64,000 nt of DNA from Bacteroidia bacterium (GTDB lineage: Bacteria > Bacteroidota > Bacteroidia > Chitinophagales > UBA2359). Numbering within the stretch: position 1 is the first letter of the stretch; every line of letters begins with the position of its first letter. Below are positions 7,497 through 16,284 of this stretch, piece by piece. Under the pieces are notes generated by a model. It saw only the letters and a list, made by a program, of their open reading frames with translations, was not told the origin of the DNA and searched no databases. The translations under genes and the position numbers were made by a program. The stretch lies in assembly GCA_030427245.1 (NCBI GenBank), contig JAUHXA010000032.1, positions 1-64,000 on the forward strand, in the 5' to 3' direction.

Positions 7497-7928
7497 ATGA
7501 ATAATCCATATTTTCAAGCCATTTTTCAAATCATCCGAACAGGACACTGGATTACAGACCAAGTGAGTCTGGAATTGAAGGACTTTGGAATTACAGAGCC
7601 TCAATACAATGTGTTGCGGATACTGAGAGGAGCAAAAGGAGAACCTTTGACTGTACAGCGAATTCTGAAAAGTATGGTGCAAAGGAGTAGTAATGTAACT
7701 CGGATTGTGGATAAATTGAAGGCAAAAGGCTACGTCAATCGAAAAGAGTGTCCAAGTAATCGCAGGAAAATGGACATCACCATCACCGAATCGGGTTTGG
7801 AAATATTGAAGGAGATGGACGAAAAACTGCAAGCTTTTCACGAGCCAATGATGGGAAATCTCAGTAACGAAGAGTTGGAAATACTTAAAAATTTAATAAT
7901 CAAATTAAAATCTCACAAACATGTCTAA
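7497..7928 (+). CDS. MarR-family transcriptional regulator
   Basis: This 143-residue winged-helix regulator carries the standard MarR core: LTVQRILKSM (helix 3 region), SSNVTRIVDKLKAKGYVNR (recognition helix), then a wing CPSNRRKMDITITESG, with dimerisation helices at both ends. Members bind short palindromes and release DNA on ligand binding or oxidation. A matching palindrome overlaps its own promoter. The last 8 nt overlap the start of the FMN-reductase gene, so the two are co-transcribed, and the oxidoreductase is the likely regulated function. Confidence 0.94.
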   Translation: MNNPYFQAIFQIIRTGHWITDQVSLELKDFGITEPQYNVLRILRGAKGEPLTVQRILKSMVQRSSNVTRIVDKLKAKGYVNRKECPSNRRKMDITITESGLEILKEMDEKLQAFHEPMMGNLSNEELEILKNLIIKLKSHKHV

Positions 7929-8457
7929 AAAAATTCTTGCTTTTGGCGCAAGTAGCAGCCGAGCTTCTATCAATAAAAAATTCGCAACCTTTGCAGCCCA
8001 TCAGATTGCGGAGGCAGAAGTCAACTTATTGGATTTGAATGATTTTGAGATGCCCATTTTCAGCGTTGATAAAGAAAACGAAACGGGTATTCCCGAACTT
8101 GCCCAGCAGTTCAAGCAACATATTTTAGATGCCGATGGATTGATTATCTCTTTTGCAGAACACAATGGGGCTTATTCGGCTGCCTTCAAAAACATCATGG
8201 ATTGGGTTTCGAGAATGGAAGGAAGTACGTGGGGAGACAAACCCATGTTGTTGCTATCTACTTCACCAGGTGGTCGGGGAGGTGCAACGGTCTTAGACAT
8301 TGCAGTGAACAAATTTCAGTGGATGGGCAAAGGCACAATTACCAGTTTTTCGCTGCCTTTTTTTGGTAGGAATTTTTCGGAAGCAGAAGGGATTGTTGAT
8401 GAAGAATTGGCGCAAGTGTTTCAGGAGAAATTGGAGCTGTTTGTAGAGAGTTTGTGA
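7921..8457 (+). CDS. NADPH-dependent FMN reductase family protein
   Basis: This 178-residue flavodoxin-fold protein starts with the phosphate-binding loop GASSSRASINKKFA and continues with DLNDFEMPIFSVD. The flavin-contacting FAEHNGAYSAAFKNIMDW corresponds to the PEYNGS-PG-LKNALDW motif of the family. SPGGRGG follows near residue 117. Such proteins reduce FMN, quinones or azo/nitro compounds with NAD(P)H. It is translationally coupled to marR by an 8-nt overlap, which points to a redox- or quinone-responsive two-gene operon. The physiological substrate is unknown. Confidence 0.92.
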   Translation: MSKKILAFGASSSRASINKKFATFAAHQIAEAEVNLLDLNDFEMPIFSVDKENETGIPELAQQFKQHILDADGLIISFAEHNGAYSAAFKNIMDWVSRMEGSTWGDKPMLLLSTSPGGRGGATVLDIAVNKFQWMGKGTITSFSLPFFGRNFSEAEGIVDEELAQVFQEKLELFVESL

Positions 8458-8594
8458 GAGCGGACTTTGTCAACAGCTGTAAGCCTTAGCCACAGCTAAA
8501 ACGAATGGAACATATACAGAGTTTTTTGCTTCACTTGATATAGAGTAGAGGTGAGACGGAGAAGTATTGAAGCTGAGGATAGGGAAATTTTCTC

Positions 8595-9365
8595 TTACTT
8601 CACCGCTACCGCCAACAAATCAAAACACTGGTCATTTGCTTTTGAAGTATAATAATCATCAACAGTAATGTCATTGACCAACTGATTGTTGCCTTTCATC
8701 AATTTGCGGCGATTCAAACGATTGAGGAGGTCATAGGGGATTTGTAGGAGGCGGCGAGGGAGGCGATATTGCAGGTTGAAGAAGTCGAAGCGGGTGATTT
8801 TTTCGACAGATTTTCTGTTGGCGTGGTAGTAATCCATCACCTTTTGATTGCCATATACCCCCTTCATTTCCACTTCCGAAAAATAGTTTTGCAGCAATCC
8901 CTTCAATTGAGAAACGGTGTATTCTCGGACGTGCCAAGGGTTTCGAGTAAGCGACATTTTGATGTTTGGGGTGGTCATAATCATCAATCCACCAGGCTTC
9001 AATACTCTGGCCATTTCTCTCACCATGCCTGCATCGTCTTCAATGTGTTCGATGACTTGAAAGGTGACAATACAATCAAAGGTATTTTCTGGAAATTCGA
9101 TGGGCGGAATGTTCATCTGTTGAAAATGAACATGTGGATATTTGGCAGCATAACTTTCTACACTCGTATTGTATTTGTCAATGGCTTGGTAGCGTTCCAC
9201 CTTTGAAGCCAACAATTCTATTCCATATCCTTCTCCACTTCCAACCTCCAGTACATTCCCGTATATTAGGTTTGCCGCTTCATTGTAAGCTACTAAGTGC
9301 CTTTGGAAAATCACATTATCTGATGCTTCGTGGGAGGATACTCGTTCTGCTGTTTGTAATGCCAT
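8595..9365 (-). CDS. Class I SAM-dependent methyltransferase
   Basis: This 256-residue protein has the Rossmann methyltransferase motifs: VLEVGSGEGYGIELLA (motif I, SAM loop), YQAIDKYNTS (acidic end of beta 2), FDCIVTFQVIEHIED (motif II) and LKPGGLMIMTTPN (motif III). It resembles UbiE/COQ5-type small-molecule methyltransferases. The C-terminal third (YHANRKSVEKITRFD, LPRRLLQIPYDLLNR) looks like a lipid- or sugar-active version used in envelope glycan genes. The substrate cannot be read. The gene is monocistronic. Confidence 0.9.
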   Translation of the reverse strand: MALQTAERVSSHEASDNVIFQRHLVAYNEAANLIYGNVLEVGSGEGYGIELLASKVERYQAIDKYNTSVESYAAKYPHVHFQQMNIPPIEFPENTFDCIVTFQVIEHIEDDAGMVREMARVLKPGGLMIMTTPNIKMSLTRNPWHVREYTVSQLKGLLQNYFSEVEMKGVYGNQKVMDYYHANRKSVEKITRFDFFNLQYRLPRRLLQIPYDLLNRLNRRKLMKGNNQLVNDITVDDYYTSKANDQCFDLLAVAVK

Positions 9366-9707
9366 TGTTTGGTTATTGGAGATTAGTTATTGGTGTTTAG
9401 TTAGACATTGAAAGGCGAGACTGTTTCACTGTGAGAGGCGAGATATAAAAAGAACCAGAAATTTAACCCAGAATAAGTAAGTTACTCAACGGTATGTTAT
9501 CCTTATCTCTCCTCTCGCTTCCCTATTCTAAGGTCTAAGATTTTGTCCGCCAAAAATCAATTGAACCCAAGCTTTTTTGGAGTGTACGAAATATTGCAAC
9601 GACAGTTTTGTGTCAATTGTTCGTAAAAACCGCTTTTATCCTCAATTAGCAGCTATTTTTACTATTTTTGTTGCGATTTTTCAGACAATCAATACTATTA
9701 TTCAATT
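9366..9707. other. Divergent promoter region
   Basis: No gene is seen. TATTTTTG at 9663-9670 matches the -7 box for the plus-strand DUF2723 gene, giving an untranslated leader of about 30 nt. The -33 box is weak. Confidence 0.5.
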
Positions 9708-12700
9708 ATGGAGTTCAAACGATTTAAACTAATCAACAATATTGGCGGTTGGTTATTGTTTTTGATAGCCACCTCTGTTTATACACTTACCATGGAATCC
9801 ACTGCAAGTTTGTGGGATTGTGGTGAGTTCATTGCGTCCGCCTACAAAATACAGGTAGTTCACCCCCCTGGTGCACCTACATTTTTGATGATTGGACGGA
9901 TATTCAGTTTGTTGGCAATGGGAGACACCGAGTTGGTGTCTGTGGCACTTAACTTTATGTCGGCGATTTGTTCGGGTTTTGCGATGATGTTTTTGTTTTG
10001 GATAACAACCTATCTTGCCAGTAAGATACTCAATATTGCGAAAGATGCCGAAAGCATCGAAATGGGGCAGGTTGTAGCCATTTTAGGAGCAGGAGCAGTG
10101 GCAGCTTTATCGGGGACATTCTTGACAAGTGTATGGTTTTCAGCCGTTGAAGGGGAAGTTTATTCGATGTCGTTGATGTTTACAGCCTTAGTATTTTGGG
10201 CGATTTTCAAATGGGAATCTAAAGCTGATGAACCTTATGGGGATAGATGGCTGCTATTCATTGCCTTTTTAGTAGGCTTTACGATTTTTATACACTGGCT
10301 AAATCTCTTGGCCATTCCTGCCGTCGTATTTGTGTATTACTTCAAGCGTTTTCCGTATTCTCGGAGAGGAGTGTTCTTTGCGATGTTGGTTTCTATTGGT
10401 ATTCTGGGCTTTATTTTGGCGGGAATCATCACGGGAATCATCGAAATTGCAGCTTTCTTTGAATTGATGTTTGTCAATGAATTTGGGATGCCCTTCAATA
10501 GTGGATTGATTTTCTTCTTGCTTATTTTGGTAGGAGGAATGACATGGGGATTGTGGCATACGTACAAAAACGAAAAAGCAGTGGCGCACAATATTTTATT
10601 GGCATTGTTATTCATTTTGATGGGGTATTCTACGGTCACTGTAACGGTGATTCGTTCTAACTCTGACCCCAATATAGATATGAACAACCCAGATGATATT
10701 GTGGCTTTGGCGACCTACCTCAAAAGAGAGCAATACGGTTCTCGTCCATTTTTGACCGGCTATTACTACAATGACCAAATTGTAAACTACAAAAAAGTAG
10801 GTACAAAGTATCAAAGAGGGGAAAAGGGCTATGATGTAGTGGGCGACAAGATTGAGTATGTTCGTAGAGGAAAATCCAAGTTCTTTCCAAGAATTTACGA
10901 CCCTTCCCCTTCTCACAAGGAGCGCTATGAAAGAGGTTTGGGATTGAAGAAAAATGAAAATCCCACTTTTTCAGACAATCTCCGCTTTTTCTTTCGATAT
11001 CAGATTGGCCACATGTATGTGCGTTATTTCATGTGGAATTTTGTAGGGCGACAAAACGATGAACAAGGAACTTGGGGAAGCGTGAAGGATGGTAACTGGG
11101 TGAGTGGGATTTCCTTTATTGATTCTATGTGGTTGGGGGCGCCTCAAGGCGATTTGCCCGATCATTTGAAGAATACACCGACTCGAAATACTTATTTTTT
11201 CATTCCCTTTTTGTTGGGGCTTTTGGGGATGGTTTTCCACTTTACCGAACGAAGAAAACACGCTTTTGTCGTGCTGTTGTTGTTTCTCTTTTCGGGAGTT
11301 GCCATTATTGTTCAAGGGAATTCTCCTCCCATCGAACCTCGTGAAAGAGATTATATTTTTGCGGCCTCGTTTTGGACCTTTTGTATATGGCTCGGCATAG
11401 GTGTTGTGGCGCTGTACGATATGTTCAAAAGAAAGGGATTGGGTGCAGCAGCGGGCGCAGTAGCGATTGGTTTGTTGGCTCCTCTTTTGATGGGAACTCA
11501 AAACTGGGACGATAACGACCGTTCAGACCGATATGCTGCAAGGGATTTTGCCGCCAATTACCTCAATTCTTGTGCGCCAAATGCCATTATTTTCACACAA
11601 GGGGACAATGATACCTACCCGCTTTGGTATGCTCAAGAAGTAGAAGGAATCCGTACAGATGTTCGGGTAGTGAATTTGAGTTTATTGGGTGTAGATTGGT
11701 ACATTAATCAATTGAAACGAAAAGTTAACGATGCTGAACCTGTTCCGATGACTTTAACTTCGGAAAATATACGAGGGACAAACCGAGACTTAGTGCCTGT
11801 TTATCCGAATCCAAACATTGCACCCGAAGGGAAATATGTTTCTTTGGTGGATGTAATGGGTTTTGTGGCAGATGATTCTAAAAACTCTAAAGTAGGAGAG
11901 GAGAGTAGTGATTACATTCCTACTCGAAATTTGGAGCTGCCCGTCAATGCACAGGAATTGATTTCACAAGGGGCTATTGCTCCAGAAGATATTCCTCTGA
12001 TAGACAGCCCTATGAGGTGGGAGTTACCTGCAAGCAAAACAAGCTTATACAAAAACGACTTGATGGTTTACGACATCGTTGCAGCGATTGCTGAACAAGG
12101 ATGGAAGCGACCTGTTTATTTTGCGATTTCGGTGAGCAATAGCAGTTATTTGGGTTTGGAAAAGTACTTTCAGTTGGAAGGCTTGGCGTATCGCATTGTG
12201 CCGATTCCTACAAAGACCGAAGGGCCTTATATGGGGCGGGTAAATCCAAGCGTCATGTATAATAACTTGATGAATCGCTTCAAGTTTGGAAACATCAACA
12301 ATCCCAAAGTACACGTAGATACCGATCTTCGACGCATGATTTTCAACTTTAGGGGCAACTATTCTCGTTTGGCAGAAGCCTTGATAGAAAGGGGTTATAA
12401 AGAGCAGGCAATCGAAGTGTTGGATCGCTCAGTCGAGGTGATGCCCGATCATGCTGCGCCCTACAATATCTATATGTATTCGACCATTCAAAATTATTAT
12501 GATGCGGGGGCTTTTGACAAGGCAAATGCTTTGGTTGATGAGGTTTCGGATAGGTTGATTGCAGAATTGAAGTATTACAATGATCTTTCTCCCTCTCAAT
12601 TGCGGGCTTATAAGCAAGACCAAGAAATGAATCAAAACTTCATAATGCTGTTTATTGGTGCGGCTCGTGAACGAGGGCAGATAGAATTTGCAGAAAAATT

Positions 12701-12725
12701 GGAAGAAAAATTAGCGAGTGTATAG
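9708..12725 (+). CDS. DUF2723 multi-pass protein, putative GT-C-type glycosyltransferase with TPR tail
   Basis: This 1005-residue protein has the diagnostic N-terminus of DUF2723: YTLTMESTASLWDCGEFIAS, then HPPGAP near residue 50. About a dozen membrane helices run to residue 600, a large soluble domain includes QGDNDTYPLWYAQEVEGIR and DVRVVNLSLL, and TPR-like helices lie near 890-1000. The acidic residues in the first loop (ES-SLWDCGE) occupy the position of the catalytic acid in GT-C mannosyltransferases. The Bacteroidota family is linked to protein O-glycosylation, with dolichol- or undecaprenol-linked sugar as the likely donor. That role follows from family knowledge. It has its own promoter at 9663 and a strong downstream terminator. 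Confidence 0.92.
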   Translation: MEFKRFKLINNIGGWLLFLIATSVYTLTMESTASLWDCGEFIASAYKIQVVHPPGAPTFLMIGRIFSLLAMGDTELVSVALNFMSAICSGFAMMFLFWITTYLASKILNIAKDAESIEMGQVVAILGAGAVAALSGTFLTSVWFSAVEGEVYSMSLMFTALVFWAIFKWESKADEPYGDRWLLFIAFLVGFTIFIHWLNLLAIPAVVFVYYFKRFPYSRRGVFFAMLVSIGILGFILAGIITGIIEIAAFFELMFVNEFGMPFNSGLIFFLLILVGGMTWGLWHTYKNEKAVAHNILLALLFILMGYSTVTVTVIRSNSDPNIDMNNPDDIVALATYLKREQYGSRPFLTGYYYNDQIVNYKKVGTKYQRGEKGYDVVGDKIEYVRRGKSKFFPRIYDPSPSHKERYERGLGLKKNENPTFSDNLRFFFRYQIGHMYVRYFMWNFVGRQNDEQGTWGSVKDGNWVSGISFIDSMWLGAPQGDLPDHLKNTPTRNTYFFIPFLLGLLGMVFHFTERRKHAFVVLLLFLFSGVAIIVQGNSPPIEPRERDYIFAASFWTFCIWLGIGVVALYDMFKRKGLGAAAGAVAIGLLAPLLMGTQNWDDNDRSDRYAARDFAANYLNSCAPNAIIFTQGDNDTYPLWYAQEVEGIRTDVRVVNLSLLGVDWYINQLKRKVNDAEPVPMTLTSENIRGTNRDLVPVYPNPNIAPEGKYVSLVDVMGFVADDSKNSKVGEESSDYIPTRNLELPVNAQELISQGAIAPEDIPLIDSPMRWELPASKTSLYKNDLMVYDIVAAIAEQGWKRPVYFAISVSNSSYLGLEKYFQLEGLAYRIVPIPTKTEGPYMGRVNPSVMYNNLMNRFKFGNINNPKVHVDTDLRRMIFNFRGNYSRLAEALIERGYKEQAIEVLDRSVEVMPDHAAPYNIYMYSTIQNYYDAGAFDKANALVDEVSDRLIAELKYYNDLSPSQLRAYKQDQEMNQNFIMLFIGAARERGQIEFAEKLEEKLASV

Positions 12726-12885
12726 TTTTTATTGGGCTGATTATCAGCCTGATTCATTTTTCTTTCAAAAAAAGTAAAAAATAAATGAAAAAAGTTCTTT
12801 TTCAAGGCAGCACTTTTGGAAGAGGCTTCGTCTTATAGGTGAGTCTTTTAAAACACAAATGCAAGTCTTAGGAAGTATTTTATCC

Positions 12886-12932
12886 AGCACCGTCAATATC
12901 ATACGAATGATACATATTGGCGGTGCTTTTTT
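12886..12932 (+). terminator. Rho-independent terminator after the DUF2723 gene
   Basis: AGCACCG-TCAATAT pairs with ATATTG-GCGGTGCT over about 15 bp, followed by seven T. It lies about 160 nt past the stop codon. Confidence 0.88.
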
Positions 12933-12970
12933 TATGGGGTTTTTGAAAAAATAATCAACAAATAGGACAT

Positions 12971-13010
12971 AAAAAAAAGCGACACTGATATAAAATCAAT
13001 GCCGCTTTTT
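12971..13010 (-). terminator. Terminator of the tRNA-Gln transcript (bidirectional hairpin)
   Basis: On the minus strand an AAAGCG-stem with CATTGAT/ATCAGTG wobble pairing is followed by eight T. The hairpin begins only a few nt after the tRNA 3' end. It also has T on the other side, so it can act both ways. Confidence 0.75.
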
Positions 13011-13016
13011 GTTTTG

Positions 13017-13089
13017 TTGGCTTACTAGGGCTCGAACCTAGACTCTTCTGGACCAAAACCAGACGTGTTGCCAGTTACACCATAAGCCA
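13017..13089 (-). tRNA. tRNA-Gln (anticodon UUG)
   Basis: The minus strand folds as a full cloverleaf. The acceptor stem is TGGCTTA/TAAGCCA, the D arm contains GTGTAACTGGCAACAC, the anticodon stem is TCTGG/CCAGA with loop TTTTGGT (anticodon TTG), the T arm is CTAGG-TTCGAGC-CCTAG, and the discriminator is A. CCA is not encoded. Anticodon UUG reads CAA/CAG, giving glutamine. Confidence 0.96.
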
Positions 13090-13368
13090 TTCCAGCTCTT
13101 TTGTAAAGCGATGCAAATTTACAAACAATGTATTTTCTATGCAACAGATTGGTTGTTTTTTTTACATTTTTATAAAATAAGCATCCCTTGAGAGGTATTA
13201 TAATAAACCCATTTGAAGTAAAAAAAGTTCTTTCAAAGAGCAAAGAATTACATTTTTCTTAAAATACTCTCCTATCAACACACGGTTTGTTGTGTATTAC
13301 GGCATCTTCAATAGCAGGGGAATCTAAGCCAACTATTATTCAAGTTTTTTGAATATTTGAGCACTATC

Positions 13369-14514
13369 CTATTTAAAAAAACTTCTCACACACTCGACAA
13401 CCCTCTTCTGCTCCTCTTCGGTTAGTTCAAAAAACAAGGGCAAACGCACCAAACAATCTGCAAAACGTTCGCAATTGGGTAGTTTTCGTCCATCGTGTTT
13501 GGAAGCATAAAAAGGGCTTTGGTGGAGGGATAGGTAATGGAAAACAGCGTGAATGTCGTTTTTGCGGAGGTGTTGAATCAATGCTGTTCGTTCTGAAAGG
13601 TTATTGCAGATGAGGTAAAAAAGGTGTCCATTGTTGGTGGCGAAATCGGGAATATAGGGTAATTGCAGTTGGCCTTGTTGTTGGAGGGGTTGCAATTCAT
13701 CAAAATACCGTTGCCATATTGCTTTTCGTTTTGTTTGGATTTGAGGCAATTCTTCAATTTGAGCATAGAGAAAAGCGGCAACAATCTCAGAAGGCAGGAA
13801 AGAAGAGCCTACATCCATCCAACCATACTTATCCACTTCTCCCCTAAAAAATGCCGAGCGATTCGTCCCTTTTTCCCAAATTATTTCGGCACGCTTAAGA
13901 AATCGTTCATCATTCACCACCAACATTCCTCCTTCTCCTGCAATGATGTTTTTGGTTTCGTGAAAAGAAAAGGTGGCTAAATTTCCAATTCCTCCGAGCG
14001 GTTTTCCTTTGTAAAAAGAGTCAATACTTTGGGCTGCATCTTCAATGATATACAAACCATATTTGTCTGCAATAGCTTGAATGGCATCCATATCACAGGC
14101 GATTCCTGCATAATGTACTACAACGATTGCTTTGGTTTTGGAGCTTATCAAGGCTTCAATTTGGCTTGGGTCTATGTTGGGGTGATTGGGCAAGCTGTCT
14201 GCGAACACGATTTTTGCGCCCCGCAATACGAAGGCATTGGCAGTAGAAACGAAGGTGTAAGCGGGTATAATGATTTCATCCTCTGGCTGAATATCCAACA
14301 AAATGGCCGACATTTCGAGGGCATCGGTGCAGGAAGTGGTCAATAGTGTTTTTTTGAACTGGTATTGGTTTTCAAAGAATTGTTGGGATTTCTGTGTAAA
14401 ATGCCCATTGCCCGAAATTTTGCCTGTTTGGATGGCTTGTTGGATGTATTGGAGTTCATTGCCGATGATGAAAGGGCGATTGAAAGGTATGTGGTTGGTC
14501 ATTGCTGTTATCAA
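13369..14514 (-). CDS. wecE: dTDP-4-amino-4,6-dideoxygalactose transaminase (WecE/RffA type)
   Basis: This 381-residue DegT/DnrJ/EryC1/StrS PLP aminotransferase tracks E. coli WecE along its length: IPFNRPFIIGNELQYIQQA, TTSCTDALEMSAILLDIQP, YTFVSTANAFVLRGAKIVF, VVHYAGIACDMD, EDAAQS and FSFHETKNIIAGEGG (the Lys is the PLP Schiff base). EKGTNRSAFFRGEVDKYGW, HLFYL and VFHYLSLHQSP follow. It aminates dTDP-4-keto-6-deoxyglucose to give dTDP-Fuc4N for surface glycans. The start may be the second Met (14502), which gives MTNHIPFNRP. It stands alone, 2 kb from the main polysaccharide operon. Enzymes for making the dTDP-ketosugar are not in the window. Confidence 0.92.
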   Translation of the reverse strand: MITAMTNHIPFNRPFIIGNELQYIQQAIQTGKISGNGHFTQKSQQFFENQYQFKKTLLTTSCTDALEMSAILLDIQPEDEIIIPAYTFVSTANAFVLRGAKIVFADSLPNHPNIDPSQIEALISSKTKAIVVVHYAGIACDMDAIQAIADKYGLYIIEDAAQSIDSFYKGKPLGGIGNLATFSFHETKNIIAGEGGMLVVNDERFLKRAEIIWEKGTNRSAFFRGEVDKYGWMDVGSSFLPSEIVAAFLYAQIEELPQIQTKRKAIWQRYFDELQPLQQQGQLQLPYIPDFATNNGHLFYLICNNLSERTALIQHLRKNDIHAVFHYLSLHQSPFYASKHDGRKLPNCERFADCLVRLPLFFELTEEEQKRVVECVRSFFK

Positions 14515-14551
14515 GGGGTAAAAGGTTGTCTATTGGATATGTGGTGAAATT

Positions 14552-14592
14552 AAAAAAAAACTGCCAACAAATCAATAATGACTTGTTGGCAG
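14552..14592 (-). terminator. Terminator of the 14642-15907 gene
   Basis: On the minus strand CTGCCAACAA pairs with TTGTTGGCAG over 10 bp around a 12-nt loop and is followed by nine T. Confidence 0.9.
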
Positions 14593-14641
14593 TATGAAAC
14601 ACTTTTCAAGTGCTAAAACCAGTATAAACTAAACAGAGTTG

Positions 14642-15907
14642 TTATTTTTCTAATTGTTGTACTTTTTGCTCTAATTCTTTGATTTTTCCGCTTAACTGAA
14701 TAATATATAGTTTACTTTCTTCAATTTGCTGCAATAACATTGCATCCATTTTAGCTACATCAATACCTTTATCTGCCACTTCTTTTGCAGAAGGCATACC
14801 TGGTAAATGTCCATATTCTGCAATAAACTCTGCCATTGCATCTATGGTAATGAGTTTGTATCCTTTTTTGAATACAAAATCTGCCCAATCTCCACTACCT
14901 TCAATCGCTACTTTTAATCTTTCGGTCATAATACCTTTTTCTACAAACAGATTGTAGTCATCACTACTTATATCCAATGCTTCATTTCCGATGAATACTT
15001 TTCCATCACTGTACCGAATATCACCTTCTGTTTGCATCCAAACAGAAGGCCCTCCACCACTGCAATTATTGGTAGGATCATTGGTTGTGTCGTCACAGTC
15101 TGTGTTGTCTAATACATAGCCTACTGGCTGTTCACACTGTGTTTGACTAATAGCAGGGTTTCCAAAACTATCTGCATCACTATCTTGATACCAAACTGTA
15201 TTGGGATTGATAGCAGAATCTGTGTCGTCACAGTCTGTATTGTCTACTACGTATCCTTCAGGGTTTGTACAATCTACTATAGATGAATTGGGATTTCCAA
15301 AACCGTCACTATCAGTGTCGGCGTATAGGGTTGTTGAACAGCCGCCACTGTTCTCAATATGAAACTGGGCATTATAGATAGTTCCTCCAACTGATTTAAT
15401 ACTAACGTCTCCAATTAAACTTGCTTGAGTTGTTGCCGTAGATTGATATATTAATGTGCCGTTTTTCTTATATTGAATATTTCCATTAAGAGTCCTTTCC
15501 ACTCTTAAAACATCATTGTTCTCATATGTACTTTGAAGTCCTTTATAAGAGCCGTTTTCGTATATTTTCACCCCCCCACCAGTTAAATAAATAGCAAAAC
15601 CTATGGAGTTATAATTTGCATTAGGATTAGATGTAGAAAATCCAAACATTCTAAGTGTATTGGTTTGCGAAGCTGTAACCTCTATCCAACCTGGAGTATT
15701 TGCAGGTAATACTTCTTGAGATGCAGCTCCTCCATTCCAAGAATTTCCTCCACTTGTTTTGGTTAATGTAGTTTGCCCATTAATTGTTACAGTAGTATTT
15801 TCTAAATCTATCCAATTTACATTAGAAGTTTGTCCATTTAGAAAAATACTAAATAAAATAAAAATAGAAAATTTTAATACAAAATTAATATTAAGAATTT
15901 GTCTCAT
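14642..15907 (-). CDS. Secreted lectin-like/metal-binding-motif protein with tail-fibre-type coiled-coil end
   Basis: This 421-residue protein has a signal peptide at 1-26, then a beta-sandwich of about 160 residues with weak lectin-like features (GFSTSNPNANYNSIGFAIYL, VLRVERTLNG). Two MopE-type repeats rich in acidic residues (YADTDSDGFGNPNSS, DNTDCDDTDSAINPNT) are typical calcium- or metal-binding motifs. The last about 150 residues (YSDGKVFIGNEALDISSDDY, HLPGMPSAKEVADKGID, coiled-coil LSGKIKELEQKVQQLEK) match the C-terminal module common in Bacteroidota tail-fibre-like surface proteins. The GHLPGMPSA motif is characteristic of that module. Probably displayed or secreted. No T9SS tail. Confidence 0.88.
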   Translation of the reverse strand: MRQILNINFVLKFSIFILFSIFLNGQTSNVNWIDLENTTVTINGQTTLTKTSGGNSWNGGAASQEVLPANTPGWIEVTASQTNTLRMFGFSTSNPNANYNSIGFAIYLTGGGVKIYENGSYKGLQSTYENNDVLRVERTLNGNIQYKKNGTLIYQSTATTQASLIGDVSIKSVGGTIYNAQFHIENSGGCSTTLYADTDSDGFGNPNSSIVDCTNPEGYVVDNTDCDDTDSAINPNTVWYQDSDADSFGNPAISQTQCEQPVGYVLDNTDCDDTTNDPTNNCSGGGPSVWMQTEGDIRYSDGKVFIGNEALDISSDDYNLFVEKGIMTERLKVAIEGSGDWADFVFKKGYKLITIDAMAEFIAEYGHLPGMPSAKEVADKGIDVAKMDAMLLQQIEESKLYIIQLSGKIKELEQKVQQLEK

Positions 15908-16284
15908 AACACTTTATTTTTTAAAAAACATGGTAGATTGTGCAAATATCTTCAATAAAACCTATTTTTACAAAGATTGTTCCTTGACCTTAGAGTTCTT
16001 TACATAATAATGGGACTAATTGAAAAAAAGGTACAACTAAAGACATTTTATAAATTTATACGCAAATTTCAGAAATAAAGTTTACCTATATTGTTTTCCA
16101 AACAACACAAATTAAGTTTTAAGAAAAAAATATAAAGGTTTAACGAAGGCTCTTAGTGAGAAGAGGTTTTTGAAGTATATTCTCAAAAGCATAAGAGACT
16201 TAAAAGCTAGTGCTTTCTTAAAAGGAAACGTCAAAAGTCTTAGAATCTCCACTATATAGTTGAGTTAAAATAACATCTATTATA
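15908..16284. other. AT-rich divergent intergenic region
   Basis: I see no gene, RNA or clear promoter box. It separates the divergent 14642 and 16285 genes and begins the most AT-rich part of the window. Confidence 0.4.

Noticed and set aside
12861-12956. 31-codon frame (MQVLGSILSS start) after the DUF2723 gene
   Set aside because: Most of it is the terminator stem itself, and there is no paralogue or conservation evidence.
13017-13368. Integration site at the tRNA-Gln gene bordering the polysaccharide region
   Set aside because: No integrase and no direct repeat of the tRNA 3' end were found across the region, so the AT-rich block is not shown to be a tRNA-integrated island.
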